64,000 nucleotides of DNA from Nostoc sp. LPT (GTDB lineage: Bacteria; Cyanobacteriota; Cyanobacteriia; Cyanobacteriales; Nostocaceae): NCBI RefSeq assembly GCF_017115165.1, contig NZ_JABXKF010000175.1, positions 62,001-126,000 on the forward strand. The letters are read 5' to 3'. This document shows positions 1 to 8,958 of this stretch, one piece after another (within the stretch, counting starts at the first letter, position 1; each line of letters opens with the position of its first letter). The notes under the pieces are model-generated. The model did no database searches. It saw only the letters and a program-made list of their open reading frames with translations, and was not told the DNA's origin. The translations under genes and the position numbers were made by a program.

Positions 1-105
1 TTGGCAGAAACTTCAACAGCTTCAATACCAGAAATTGTGTTAGTCAAAAAAGCATTGTGTATCCCTTGCCCGTCAACTGGCAGCCCTTTAGGCTGTTACT
101 GCTAA
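1..105 (+). CDS. possible 3' end of a small Cys-rich peptide ORF (edge of window)
   Basis: Frame 1 is open from the first base of the window to a TAA at 103-105, giving at least 34 residues. The end is rich in Cys, Ser, Thr, Gly and Pro, with last residues CIPCPSTGSPLGCYC (four Cys). The true start, if any, lies off the window. A Cys/Ser/Thr-rich tail behind a short leader would fit a ribosomal peptide natural-product precursor, but an open frame this short can occur by chance. No modifying enzyme is visible in the window. This is a weak call. Confidence 0.2.
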   Translation: MAETSTASIPEIVLVKKALCIPCPSTGSPLGCYC

Positions 106-273
106 ATAATTTAATCTTCGGACTGCAAAGAGTTTATTCTAGTGAATGTAAAAATACTAAACTTTGCTTTTATGTAGTAGTTAGGCTACAGAGATGACAT
201 CAGCGTACTAACATCACTAATTAGCAAAAAGCAGTATTTTAATAAACTCTTATTTTTTGAGCGCAAGTTTTTC

Positions 274-2736
274 ATGTCTCAAAATCGAAGCAGTTGCCAG
301 TGGAAGTTAGGAATAGTGAGTACTTTAGTAATTGCTGGAGTGCTCACTTTTGCTGAGAGTTTTGCCTTAGCTCAAATTCAAACAGATGCCACGCTCGGAT
401 CTGAAAGTTCAATAATTACACCAAAGGTAATCGATGGTCAGCCTATAGACCAGATTGATGGTGGAGCAGTTCGTGGTACAAACTTGTTCCACAGCTTTGA
501 AAAATTTTCTGTCTCTGAGGGAAGGACAGCCCATTTTAACAATGCAATCGATATTCAGAACATCATCAGTCGGGTGACAGGTAATTCTGTTTCTAATATA
601 GATGGCATTCTCAAAGCTAACGGCACAGCCAACGTATTTCTGATTAATCCTAACGGAATTGTTTTTGGGCCCAATGCTTCTTTAAATATTGGCGGTTCAT
701 TTGTGGCTAGCACGGCGAGTAGTTTGAACTTTGCTGATGGTACAAAGTTTAGTGCTACATCTGGTCAAACTGCACCACTACTCAAAGAAAGTGTTCCTAT
801 TGGCTTACAATTCGGAACAACTGCTCGACCTATCCGCAATCAATCCCAAGCAAGTCCAAATAATGCAATTAATACCTTCGGACAAGGTGTTGGTCTACAA
901 GTGCAGCAAGGCAAAACCTTAGCACTGATAGGCGGTGATCTAACGCTAGAGGGCGGAAATTTAACGGCAAGTGGGGGAAGAATTGAGTTAGGAAGTGTTG
1001 CTGGCAATAGTTTGGTTGGTCTAAGTTCGACGAATCAAGGTTGGGCATTAGGATATGAAGGTGTTCAAAATTTTCAGAACATCGAACTAACCCAGCAAAG
1101 TGAGATTCCATCTAATGTAGATACCAGTGGCAAAGGTGGTGGTAATATCCACCTGCAAGGACAGCGTGTACTGGTAACTGACGGTTCACAAATTTTGGCT
1201 CTTACTTTGGGAGCGCAACCAGGAGAAAATTTAACAGTGAACGCTTCCGAGTCTGTAGAACTTGGACTAAATGCGTTCTTGTCTACTGGAACTTTCGACA
1301 CTGGAAACTCTGGAAATATAAATATCACTACCAGAAAGTTGATTGTCAAAGATGGAGCGCAAGTCTTAATGTTCAATGTTGGTTCGGGATTGGCGGGGCA
1401 ATTGACCATCAACGCCTCAGATTCCGTAGAACTAATCGCAGGCATCCCCATTGCTCCTTTGCCAGATGGTAGTGATTTAACATCCAGTGGATTATTTAGT
1501 GCAACTTTTGGCGCTCAAAATGCTGGCAGCATAATAATTAATACTGGAAAGTTACGTATCGAGGGAGGGGCAGTAATATCAACAAGTTCTGAGGGTATAC
1601 TTGGGCGTTTTTCTAACCAATTTATACCAGCTACAGGAAATGGAGGAGATTTGATAGTGAACGCCTTCGAGTCCGTAGAATTAATGGGAACCTCAGCAAA
1701 TGGTTCTAGGCTCAGTAGCTTGTTTGCTGGCACTCAAGGGCCTGGAAATGGCGGCAACTTGACCTTAACTACAGGGCGATTGGTTATCAAAGATGGGGCG
1801 GCAATAACTGTCAGCAGTGAAGCTCGAAAAAATGTTAACTATCAAGGGGGTGTACCCAATTTAGGTCTAGCAGGCGAACTCAATGTCAACGCTCGTTCCA
1901 TCCTCCTGGATAAAGGAAAACTCACATCTGATAGTGAGTCAGGTAAAGGCGGTGACATTGCGGTACAGGTGCGGGACTTATTACTGATGCGTCGCAACAG
2001 TCAAATCTCTACTAATGCCGGAGGTGATAAAACTGGCGGTAATATCACCATCAATGCACCTAATGGCTTTCTTGTCGCCACTCCTTTTGGAAATAGCGAT
2101 ATTACCGCCAATGCCAACTTTGGTTCTGGTGGTAAAATCGCGATCGCCGCTAAGAATACCTTTGGGTTTGTGTCACGCACTCGTGCAGAGGTGGAGAGGC
2201 TCGATCCAAAAAATATAAACCCGAATAACATACCAACAAGTGACATCACTGCATTTTCTCAGCAAAACCCTTCATTAAGTGGCACTGTACAAATCAACTC
2301 ACCAGATGCTGACCCCAGTAAAGGATTAGTGGAACTACCCGTAAATCTGGTTGATGCTTCGCAGCAAGTTGCTGCTAGTTGTAGTTCTAGTGGAAAAATA
2401 GGAAGAAGTTCGTTTGTCACTACTGGACGTGGAGGAATACAAGCCGATCCCACAGAGCCATTGATAGCTGATGATGCAGTGCTAGCAGATTGGATCGCCC
2501 TCCCTCCAGAGAGTCAGAATCGTGCTGAGGGTATTCAGAAAAGAGTAGTTATTCAGACGCAGGGATACACAGAAGAAAAATCACAGAAGGTTAATTCTGT
2601 CAATGAGCCTACTCAAATTGTAGAAGCCCAAGGATGGATTCTAGATGCCAATGGGAACGTGGTTCTAGTTGCTCAAGTACCCACTGCATCGCCTCATAAC
2701 TCCTCGCTTGTCGCTACATCTTGTGCTGCTAATTAA
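274..2736 (+). CDS. two-partner-secretion exoprotein with filamentous haemagglutinin N-terminal (TPS) domain
   Basis: An 820-residue secreted protein of the TpsA type. A signal peptide is visible at about residues 1-34 (basic start, hydrophobic core, cleavage near ALAQ). The TPS/haemagglutination-activity domain spans roughly residues 35-160, with the diagnostic NPNGIVFGPNA stretch at about 125-135. The rest is Gly/Asn/Ser-rich beta-helix-like repeat sequence (recurring pattern GGNITI / NASESVEL / GRLVIKDGA). It ends in a conserved cyanobacterial tail with Cys residues (SCSSSGKIG; final SCAAN). In this family a TpsB outer-membrane pore exports the protein; no tpsB gene is visible here, so the partner must be elsewhere. 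The ATG at 274 is followed directly by the signal peptide. Likely role is surface adhesion or a cell-envelope matrix; the ligand is unknown. Confidence 0.88.
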   Translation: MSQNRSSCQWKLGIVSTLVIAGVLTFAESFALAQIQTDATLGSESSIITPKVIDGQPIDQIDGGAVRGTNLFHSFEKFSVSEGRTAHFNNAIDIQNIISRVTGNSVSNIDGILKANGTANVFLINPNGIVFGPNASLNIGGSFVASTASSLNFADGTKFSATSGQTAPLLKESVPIGLQFGTTARPIRNQSQASPNNAINTFGQGVGLQVQQGKTLALIGGDLTLEGGNLTASGGRIELGSVAGNSLVGLSSTNQGWALGYEGVQNFQNIELTQQSEIPSNVDTSGKGGGNIHLQGQRVLVTDGSQILALTLGAQPGENLTVNASESVELGLNAFLSTGTFDTGNSGNINITTRKLIVKDGAQVLMFNVGSGLAGQLTINASDSVELIAGIPIAPLPDGSDLTSSGLFSATFGAQNAGSIIINTGKLRIEGGAVISTSSEGILGRFSNQFIPATGNGGDLIVNAFESVELMGTSANGSRLSSLFAGTQGPGNGGNLTLTTGRLVIKDGAAITVSSEARKNVNYQGGVPNLGLAGELNVNARSILLDKGKLTSDSESGKGGDIAVQVRDLLLMRRNSQISTNAGGDKTGGNITINAPNGFLVATPFGNSDITANANFGSGGKIAIAAKNTFGFVSRTRAEVERLDPKNINPNNIPTSDITAFSQQNPSLSGTVQINSPDADPSKGLVELPVNLVDASQQVAASCSSSGKIGRSSFVTTGRGGIQADPTEPLIADDAVLADWIALPPESQNRAEGIQKRVVIQTQGYTEEKSQKVNSVNEPTQIVEAQGWILDANGNVVLVAQVPTASPHNSSLVATSCAAN

Positions 2737-3255
2737 AATTTGATGATTCTCGTAACTTTTGTTGGAGCATTGGCGTAGACCGTCGTAGACATCGCTGCTT
2801 TGCAATGAACTTTATACAAGCGATCACTCCTTCTAATAAAATCAGTTGTAGTGCATTAGCGTAGCTCACCATAGACATCGCTGCTTTGCAATGAACTTTA
2901 GTTAATAACCAATAGTTATTTTTCCCCTAGCTAGTATCTAACTTTTCACGTTATGTGGAAAAGTCCACCAAAAACCTAACCCCCTAACCCCCTTCCCGAC
3001 CTCTCCCTAACCCTCTCCTACGAGGAGAGGGAAGCGGAAAAACTTTTGTTACTGTCAGGGGGAAAATTCAAAGTCTCTCTCCTTTTAGGAGAGAGAAATA
3101 GAAGTGAGGTTTTCCAGATGCCGTGAAAAGTCAGAGCTAGTATAGGCATACAAAAATTCTCTAGTGAGACTCAAGGGCACTACAGAAGAAATTAAAATAA
3201 TCAAATAATTAGAAAATTAGAAAAAAGTTGTCAGATTTCCAAATTGGTTGTTTGT
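2737..3255. repeat. gene-free spacer with duplicated 28-bp motif and a MITE-like inverted-repeat element
   Basis: The stretch holds no convincing gene. A near-identical motif (AGACATCGCTGCTTTGCAAT and following bases) occurs twice, around 2787 and 2871, each preceded by GCATTRGCGTAG. From 2931 to 3142 lies an element whose ends carry a perfect 10-bp inverted repeat (ACTTTTCACG at 2941-2950, complement at 3122-3131). It encloses two strong hairpins: CTCTCCT/AGGAGAG at 3013-3029, and a 10-bp stem with 3-base loop at 3074-3096. This looks like a non-autonomous repeat of the kind common in Nostoc spacers. Confidence 0.6.
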
Positions 3256-3675
3256 TTATGTAATATTCTTTACAAGCCGATCGCGAATTGTTTGGAGTTG
3301 GTTTTGAGTTTTAATTGGCTCTCGCGGTGCTGGCAATTCAGTATTCGGCCAGTTAGGTAAATCATTGCAGGGACATAACAACGCCGGCATCCCGACGTTT
3401 CGCGCGGCTATTGGCATACTGCATCGGCTGCAAGGGAGCATATTCCATGCTGGTGTCAACAATTCAGCAATGGTTTCATATGTACCCTCAAGGTAACAAT
3501 CACCCGATTCCGGTGAAATAATTTTTTGCCAACACTCTTCAAATTCTTCACTATAGCGATCGCCATTTAGCACCGATTGAGGCAAAAAGCTTGCCTCACC
3601 GTTGCCCGTAATCACTCTTTTACCCAACTGAAACCAGTAGGCAAGGTATCGTTTGACTTCTTGTTTGGTTGCCAT
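3256..3675 (-). CDS. conserved unknown protein with Cys cluster
   Basis: A 139-residue protein that I do not recognise. The N-terminal half is helical and charged (MATKQEVKRYLAYWFQLGK). The middle has a compact Cys cluster (CSRCSMP followed about 20 residues later by CPC), which could bind a metal. No signal peptide or membrane segment is seen. It lies 52 bp downstream of cobU on the same strand, so the two may be co-transcribed; a role in cobalamin metabolism is only a guess from this position. Confidence 0.6.
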   Translation of the reverse strand: MATKQEVKRYLAYWFQLGKRVITGNGEASFLPQSVLNGDRYSEEFEECWQKIISPESGDCYLEGTYETIAELLTPAWNMLPCSRCSMPIAARNVGMPALLCPCNDLPNWPNTELPAPREPIKTQNQLQTIRDRLVKNIT

Positions 3676-3727
3676 AATACAATTCTAGATTTTAGATTTT
3701 AAATTTGGGATTAATTTGAATCAACAG

Positions 3728-4303
3728 TTAAGAATCTTGACTCCTGAATGTTCCAGCATCACCTCTATTTGGCAATGGCGAACCAAGGATGCTGAGATTG
3801 AGAACATGGCCACCAGTCACTAAATAAACAGTTTCGCTAAGTGTTGCTAGCTGGCGTACTAAAGAACCAAGGCGATCGCGGAATGTCCTCCCAAGGGGAT
3901 AAGCTGGGATCACACCCCAACCCACCTCTTCTGCTACAAACAGCATATCAGCAGCAACCAGTTCCACCGTCTCTAATAACTCTGCAAGCGTATTTTCCCA
4001 GCTAGATTCATCCTGTTCTAGGAGATTAGCAACCCAAGTCCCTAAAGAATCAACTAAGAGACAGGTATAGGGTTTGGCATCAGCAAGGGTAGCAGAAAGT
4101 TCCACGGGTACAGATAGAGTTACCCAGTCTTGGGGACGACGTTGTTGGTGTTCTAAAATGCGTTGGTGCCACTCTTGATCGTCTAGGTTATCGGTGGCTG
4201 TTGCTACATAAACAACTGCTTTTCCTGACTGCATAGCTAAAGTTTCCGCCCATTCACTTTTACCAGATCGTGCTGGCCCTGTTACTAAGATGATTTTACC
4301 CAA
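3728..4303 (-). CDS. cobU: bifunctional adenosylcobinamide kinase / adenosylcobinamide-phosphate guanylyltransferase
   Basis: CobU phosphorylates adenosylcobinamide and then transfers GMP, forming adenosylcobinamide-GDP in the nucleotide-loop assembly of cobalamin, in the cytoplasm. A P-loop is visible at residues 9-16 (GPARSGKS). The family features ATATDNLDDQEWHQRILEHQ (region around the guanylylated His) and DSLGTWVANLL follow. VAEEVGWGVIPAYPLGRTFRDRLG is the conserved C-terminal stretch. At 191 residues the length is normal for the family. The last residues differ from what I expect of the family end, which may be simple divergence. No cobalamin riboswitch was recognised upstream. The following gene on this strand is the Cys-cluster unknown. 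Confidence 0.92.
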   Translation of the reverse strand: MGKIILVTGPARSGKSEWAETLAMQSGKAVVYVATATDNLDDQEWHQRILEHQQRRPQDWVTLSVPVELSATLADAKPYTCLLVDSLGTWVANLLEQDESSWENTLAELLETVELVAADMLFVAEEVGWGVIPAYPLGRTFRDRLGSLVRQLATLSETVYLVTGGHVLNLSILGSPLPNRGDAGTFRSQDS

Positions 4304-4693
4304 AGTTTTTTACTAAGTATTTTAACAACAGAGGCAGGATACAGAAGAAATATTGCCGTCGCCTCTTGCGGTTATTATCGCAAGTGAGCTTGCAGTTTAA
4401 GTCCTCCACCAAAATCTCCGATTTCGTGGCTTGGAATTTAGATGGGATTGAGAGCAACAGATTAAATTCCAACTTCCAATCTTTTGGCTCCTGCGTCCTC
4501 CACATACCCACGGTTACAATTTATTACCACAATTTTTTACTTCATCGGTGAGATTTTTGGTTTCAAATAACTTTTAAGGGATAAAATTAGCACCAACATC
4601 ATTGATGCTACAACTGGCAAAAGCCAAAAATCCCAACAACCCCATTCTCAATTATTCAATACCACTGGGGAAAGCAAACTTTAGGATATCTTT
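4304..4693. other. gene-free spacer, nothing recognised
   Basis: This is a divergent spacer between cobU (leftward) and the following unknown gene (rightward), so both promoters should be here. I see no clear -35/-10 pair, riboswitch or strong inverted repeat. The short open frames crossing it have no recognisable content. Confidence 0.4.
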
Positions 4694-5503
4694 ATGAACG
4701 CAGGCTTAAAACGCATTGAAGCAACTCTACACGATTTAGGGAATCGCGGCACTGCCTCTACTGCCGAAACAGGTGATTCGACGACAAAACGGCCTTTCTC
4801 TTTTAGAATCAGCGTCGGAGCTAACGAACCCACAGAAAGTACACAAATTCCATCCTCTCAGGATGAGAAACTTGTTGAATTGGGCAAAGAGACTGAGAGT
4901 GATTATTCTTGTGAACAAAATTTCTTTCCTCACCATGACTCTGTGCAGACCTTTCAAGCAGAAGAGAATGGTAGCAAAACACCCAGTCTACCCAAGTTGA
5001 AAACTCCGAACTTTAGTAGCCATCGCCACGGTGCGAATCCAGCATTGGCGATGAATCTATTGCAAGAAATTCAGGAAACTGTCGCTGGTTGGCAAACAGA
5101 ATTGCAAAATATTTTGAAGCAAATTCAGGATATTTACTTAGAAGGGCCAATTGTCAATGGTTGGTTAGAATCCAATCCCACCGAGCCAGAACCGGGAGGA
5201 ACCGCGACACTTCGCCATGCAGAAGTTGACCGCTTAATGAACTACGTAGAAGAAATTTGCGCCACTGGTGGAAAAGTATCTTATCAATCATCTATTACTG
5301 GCTATCGCCTCTGTGGTGTAGACGATACAGGTAAAGTTTGGTCGCGCCCATGTCCACCGGATCAGGTTCCCAATGTTAGTATGGCGATCGCTCGTTACCA
5401 AAAGTTACGTCAACTGTTAGGGCGCAAGCAATCTTTGGAAACCCGCCTTAGTCAACTGGCGCAAACTCTTGTAGTTTTACACAGTCATATTCAACAAACG
5501 TAA
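4694..5503 (+). CDS. conserved unknown cyanobacterial protein
   Basis: A 269-residue soluble protein that I do not recognise. The first ~110 residues are low in predicted order and rich in Ser, Thr and Glu. From about residue 115 the sequence becomes helical (AMNLLQEIQETVAGWQTELQ), followed by a compact middle (GGKVSYQSSITGYRLCGVDDTGKVWSRPCPPDQVPN) and a C-terminal coiled-coil-like helix (RQLLGRKQSLETRLSQLAQT). There is no signal peptide or membrane segment. It stands alone between cobU and the glycosyltransferase set, so context says little about its function. Confidence 0.65.
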   Translation: MNAGLKRIEATLHDLGNRGTASTAETGDSTTKRPFSFRISVGANEPTESTQIPSSQDEKLVELGKETESDYSCEQNFFPHHDSVQTFQAEENGSKTPSLPKLKTPNFSSHRHGANPALAMNLLQEIQETVAGWQTELQNILKQIQDIYLEGPIVNGWLESNPTEPEPGGTATLRHAEVDRLMNYVEEICATGGKVSYQSSITGYRLCGVDDTGKVWSRPCPPDQVPNVSMAIARYQKLRQLLGRKQSLETRLSQLAQTLVVLHSHIQQT

Positions 5504-5610
5504 AGTTTTAAAGATTATTTCCGAAGAAACTCGGTTGGTAGGTCGGTAACTTTTGGTTTAGATTAACTCTCAGCAGTTATAGCATTGGATTTAAGATTTT
5601 AATCTAAAAT

Positions 5611-5675
5611 CGTTCGACTGAGCGTAGCCGTACCCCTCCGGGGAAGCAAGCTACGCGTAGCGTTCTGCAGGAAAG
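5611..5675. repeat. Nostoc-type palindromic interspersed repeat
   Basis: Just upstream of the first glycosyltransferase, this short block contains the palindromes CCCCTCCGGGG (5633-5643) and GCTACGCGTAGC (5650-5661), flanked by GAGCGTAGCC. Related pieces recur elsewhere in the window (around 16515, 26492, 63138), so it is a dispersed repeat rather than a site specific to this gene. Confidence 0.6.
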
Positions 5676-5704
5676 TCCCAAATCTCAAATCCAAAATTAA
5701 ATCT

Positions 5705-6637
5705 ATGCCAGATATCCAAATCTCTGCCATTATCTGTACTCACAATCGAGATACCTATTTAGGGGCTGCAATTGATAGTCTTTTAGCACAGGATTTTGCT
5801 GCTGACTTTGAAATTGTGATAGTTGATAATGGATCTAGCGATCGCACTCGTGAGGTTGTAGAACAAAGAACCCACAATCCGCGCCTGAAGTATGTTTTTG
5901 AACCCACCATTGGTTTATCTGTCGCCCGTAACACGGGTGCAAAGGTAGCCAGTGGTGATATTCTTGCTTATCTAGATGATGATGCCGTTGCCAGTAAGGG
6001 CTGGCTACAAGTTTTATATTCTGCCTATTACAATAATTCTAAGCTAGCGATCGCAGGTGGCAAAGTCACTCTCCTGTGGCCCTCAGGAATTCAACAACCA
6101 CGGTGGCTATCTCCGGGGCTAGCTGCAAATCTGGGTGCATACGACTTAGGTGACAATAACATCTACATTGAGCAACCTGGCTCAACACCTAGAGGCTTAA
6201 ATTATTCCATCCGCCGCAGTTTCCTAGAAGAAATTGGCGGTTTCGATCCTCATCTCGGTCGAGTGGGTAAAAATTTATTATCTAACGAAGAACTGCAAAT
6301 GACCGAATTTGCTCTACAGCGTGGTTGGCAAGTCGCTTATCTTCCCGAAGCACTCGTCGCTCACAATGTAGCTCCAGAGCGCCTCCAACGCTCCTGGTTT
6401 TTAAACCGGGGTTGGTGGCAGGGTATCAGTGAATGCTATCGAGAACAACTCGCTGGTAAAGCTGGGATCGCTCAATTACAGCGAGGTAGCGAACGGTTTG
6501 TGCGAGGCTTGTATAAGGCATTACAATATTTCTCCGATCCAGCAGAACGGTTTGACAAACTGGTGTATGCTTACGGTCAGATTGGTTACTTAAATGCTGC
6601 TATTCAAGGTCTTTTATCTACATCAAAGAAGAAATAA
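5705..6637 (+). CDS. family 2 glycosyltransferase (hormogonium polysaccharide HpsE-like)
   Basis: A 310-residue inverting glycosyltransferase of the GT-A fold. The nucleotide-sugar half starts with IICTHNRDTYLGAAIDSLLAQ and VIVDNGSSDRT; the metal-binding acidic motif is LAYLDDDAVAS at about residues 88-98. The acceptor half has the usual GGFD and NEELQMTEFALQRGW stretch (about residues 180-215), which resembles the ED...R region. No membrane segment is obvious. It is followed 24 bp later by a second GT2 and then an acetyltransferase on the same strand, which suggests a small exopolysaccharide operon. The sequence style resembles HpsE of hormogonium polysaccharide synthesis in Nostoc, but that assignment is from memory and not proven here. 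Confidence 0.85.
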   Translation: MPDIQISAIICTHNRDTYLGAAIDSLLAQDFAADFEIVIVDNGSSDRTREVVEQRTHNPRLKYVFEPTIGLSVARNTGAKVASGDILAYLDDDAVASKGWLQVLYSAYYNNSKLAIAGGKVTLLWPSGIQQPRWLSPGLAANLGAYDLGDNNIYIEQPGSTPRGLNYSIRRSFLEEIGGFDPHLGRVGKNLLSNEELQMTEFALQRGWQVAYLPEALVAHNVAPERLQRSWFLNRGWWQGISECYREQLAGKAGIAQLQRGSERFVRGLYKALQYFSDPAERFDKLVYAYGQIGYLNAAIQGLLSTSKKK

Positions 6638-6661
6638 CTAGTAACATAATTTCTACTCAAT

Positions 6662-7606
6662 ATGTCATCTAAAATACCAGTTTCAGTACTAATTCCGGCA
6701 AAAAACGAACAAGCTAACTTGCCTGCTTGCCTTGCTAGCCTCAGCAGAGCAGATGAAATATTTGTAGTAGATTCTCAAAGTACCGATAACAGCATTGAAA
6801 TTGCTAAAAGTCACGGTGTAAATGTCGTGCAATTCAACTTCAATGGACGCTGGCCCAAAAAGAAAAACTGGTCTTTAGATAATCTACCTTTTCGTAATCA
6901 GTGGGTGCTAATTGTAGATTGTGATGAGCGCATCACCCCCGAACTGTGGTCAGAAATTGACCAAGCAATTCAAAATGATGAATATACAGGTTATTATCTC
7001 AACCGCCGCGTATTTTTCTTAGGAAAATGGATTCGTTATGGTGGTAAATATCCTGATTGGAATCTACGTTTATTTCAACATAAAAAAGGTCGCTACGAAA
7101 ATCTAAATACAGAAGATATTCCTAATACTGGTGATAACGAAGTTCACGAACACGTAATTTTGCAGGGAAAAGTTGGGTATCTCAAAAATGATATGCTCCA
7201 CGAAGACTTCCGCGACCTTTATCACTGGTTAGAACGCCATAACCGCTATTCCAACTGGGAAGCCAGGGTTTATTTTAATATTCTTACAGGTAAAAATGAT
7301 AGCGGTACTATCGGCGCTAATCTATTTGGTGATGCCGTACAACGCAAACGATTTTTGAAAAAAGCTTGGGTACGCCTGCCATTTAAACCCATTTTGCGAT
7401 TTGTTTTGTTTTATATAATTCAACGCGGTTTTTTAGATGGCAAAGCAGGATATATCTATGCACGTTTGCTAAGTCAATATGAATATCAAATTGGCGTTAA
7501 ACTTTACGAATTACGCAACTGTGGTGGTCACTTAAATACTGCAACTATCCCGAAGGAGGAAGATGGGAAGATAAGGGAGATGAGGGAGATGAGGGAGGTT
7601 GGGTGA
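6662..7606 (+). CDS. family 2 glycosyltransferase (WaaE/KdtX-like)
   Basis: A 314-residue GT2 enzyme. It starts with VSVLIPAKNEQANLPACLAS and VDSQSTDNSIEIAK. The acidic metal site is VLIVDCDERITPE, and the mid part (YLNRRVFFLGKWIRYGGKYPDWNLRLF) is typical of the WaaE-like branch that extends LPS cores or related polymers. A hydrophobic, positively charged stretch near residues 235-260 (RLPFKPILRFVLFYIIQRGF) may associate with the membrane. The last ~15 residues (GKIREMREMREVG) are encoded by a GGGAGATGA-type simple repeat and look like an acquired tail. Its neighbours point to a role in surface polysaccharide assembly; the sugar and acceptor are unknown. Confidence 0.85.
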   Translation: MSSKIPVSVLIPAKNEQANLPACLASLSRADEIFVVDSQSTDNSIEIAKSHGVNVVQFNFNGRWPKKKNWSLDNLPFRNQWVLIVDCDERITPELWSEIDQAIQNDEYTGYYLNRRVFFLGKWIRYGGKYPDWNLRLFQHKKGRYENLNTEDIPNTGDNEVHEHVILQGKVGYLKNDMLHEDFRDLYHWLERHNRYSNWEARVYFNILTGKNDSGTIGANLFGDAVQRKRFLKKAWVRLPFKPILRFVLFYIIQRGFLDGKAGYIYARLLSQYEYQIGVKLYELRNCGGHLNTATIPKEEDGKIREMREMREVG

Positions 7607-7663
7607 TCAGGAAGCAGTTATTGAGCAGGGAAGCAGGAGAAAAATAACAATGACTAATGACCA

Positions 7664-8242
7664 ATGACTAATGACCCTTTCGTAGATTTACGCAAATATG
7701 ATCAATCTTGGTTTGATCGGGGGCGTCCAAGTTGGTATGTTTTATTATGGTGGTTTGTACAAGCGATCGCCTTTCCTCTAACTCCTCAACCGTTAAATAT
7801 TCTGCGTTGTGCTTTGCTACGATTATTTGGCGCTCGTATCGGCAAAGGTGTATTAATTCGACCCACGGCCCGATTCACCTACCCCTGGAAAGTTACTATT
7901 GGCAACTACAGTTGGATTGGAGATAACGTAGTTTTATATAGCCTCGATCAGATTCACATTGGTGAACATTGCGTAGTTTCGCAAAAAAGTTATCTGTGTA
8001 CTGGTAGTCACGATCTCCAAGATCCTGCCTTTGGGTTGAAAACAGCGAGTATTACCATTGACAATGGTGCATGGGTAGCGGCAGATTGTTTTGTTGGGCC
8101 AGGAGTGCAAATCGGGGCTAATGCTGTGATTGGCGCTCGGAGTAGTGTTTTTACTAATATGCCTTCTGGGCAGGTTTGTTGGGGAAGTCCTTGTCGTCCC
8201 AAAACGGCTCGGCTAAAACTCGATCCCTCCACAACGCCGTGA
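7664..8242 (+). CDS. WcaF-like sugar O-acetyltransferase (HpsU-like), left-handed beta-helix
   Basis: A 192-residue acyltransferase of the hexapeptide-repeat family (trimeric left-handed beta-helix, acetyl-CoA donor). The N-terminal region (WFDRGRPSWYVLLWWFVQAIAFPLTPQ) is typical of the WcaF group. Hexapeptide turns run from about residue 60 (IGKGVLIRPTARFTYPWKVTIGNYSWIGDNVVLYSLDQIHIG), and the catalytic His sits in TGSHDLQDP. The end GSPCRPKTARL is the usual family end. It follows the two glycosyltransferases and probably acetylates the same polymer. The start ATG at 7664 lies inside a direct 14-bp duplication (7649-7662 and 7663-7676), so upstream sequence was reshaped by repeat. HpsU of hormogonium polysaccharide synthesis is the closest name I can offer. 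Confidence 0.85.
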   Translation: MTNDPFVDLRKYDQSWFDRGRPSWYVLLWWFVQAIAFPLTPQPLNILRCALLRLFGARIGKGVLIRPTARFTYPWKVTIGNYSWIGDNVVLYSLDQIHIGEHCVVSQKSYLCTGSHDLQDPAFGLKTASITIDNGAWVAADCFVGPGVQIGANAVIGARSSVFTNMPSGQVCWGSPCRPKTARLKLDPSTTP

Positions 8243-8452
8243 TTTTATAGATAAAAGTAGTAAGGGCGTGCAGCTAGCTGTGCGCTCTTAACTTTTCCAC
8301 ATATTTATTTATTTTTGGGAAGAGAATAAAAATGCGATTGTCATTAGTTATTAGTCATTTGTCATTAGTGAATAACCAATGCCCCATGCCCAAGCAAAAT
8401 GGTAAGTAGCAGTGGTAATATGTTTTCATGGCTGCTCTAATCCTTGCTATTG

Positions 8453-8929
8453 ATGAACAAACTATTGGATGAAACGCTGTCAATCAAAATTGCTGAACAG
8501 ATAAACAGCAGAGCTAGCACTCCGTTTGACAATGCTTATAAAGCAGCATTATCTACTGAGGGAGCAAGGTATATTCAGGGATTTTTAGCATTTGCTGGGA
8601 AGCCATATAGACCGATTGAACACAGTTGGATTGAGCTAGACGACGCCTCCGATGTCCGCATTATCGATCCCACATTACCTCACCTAAACAAAAATCCCCA
8701 AGAAATCTGGTATTTTGCAGCACATAGTCTGACTGTTAAAAAACTGAAAGCCATCATTGAAGAATCAAAAGAAGATTATCCAGAAGACGATCCATTGCCA
8801 ATTTATGGCGATCCACCTTATGAATATTACGGTGATGTAATGTTGGGTGGTCAAGACTATCTGGCAGCATATCAAGCCGCAGAGACTAAGTGCAGAGAAA
8901 TCAACGAACTCAACCCTGAGAATAACTAA
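8453..8929 (+). CDS. unknown protein, possible transglutaminase/papain-like fold
   Basis: A protein of 158 residues from the ATG at 8453; a TTG at 8444 in the same frame is a less likely start. I do not recognise a family. The stretch ARYIQGFLAFAGKPYRPIEHSWIELDD followed by IIDPTLP resembles the G..., H-W-E and D-P-T pattern of small papain- or transglutaminase-like proteins, but no catalytic Cys is evident in the expected place. The C-terminal part is acidic (EESKEDYPEDDPLPIYGDPPYEYYGD). It stands alone, convergent with the NTF2-like gene. Confidence 0.55.
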   Translation: MNKLLDETLSIKIAEQINSRASTPFDNAYKAALSTEGARYIQGFLAFAGKPYRPIEHSWIELDDASDVRIIDPTLPHLNKNPQEIWYFAAHSLTVKKLKAIIEESKEDYPEDDPLPIYGDPPYEYYGDVMLGGQDYLAAYQAAETKCREINELNPENN

Positions 8930-8958
8930 TAAAAATGAATTAAATAATTACGAATTAT

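Noticed and set aside
4304..4693. Cobalamin riboswitch upstream of cobU
   Set aside because: No conserved B12-box (AGYCMGGAGACCTGCC-type) text was found on either strand.
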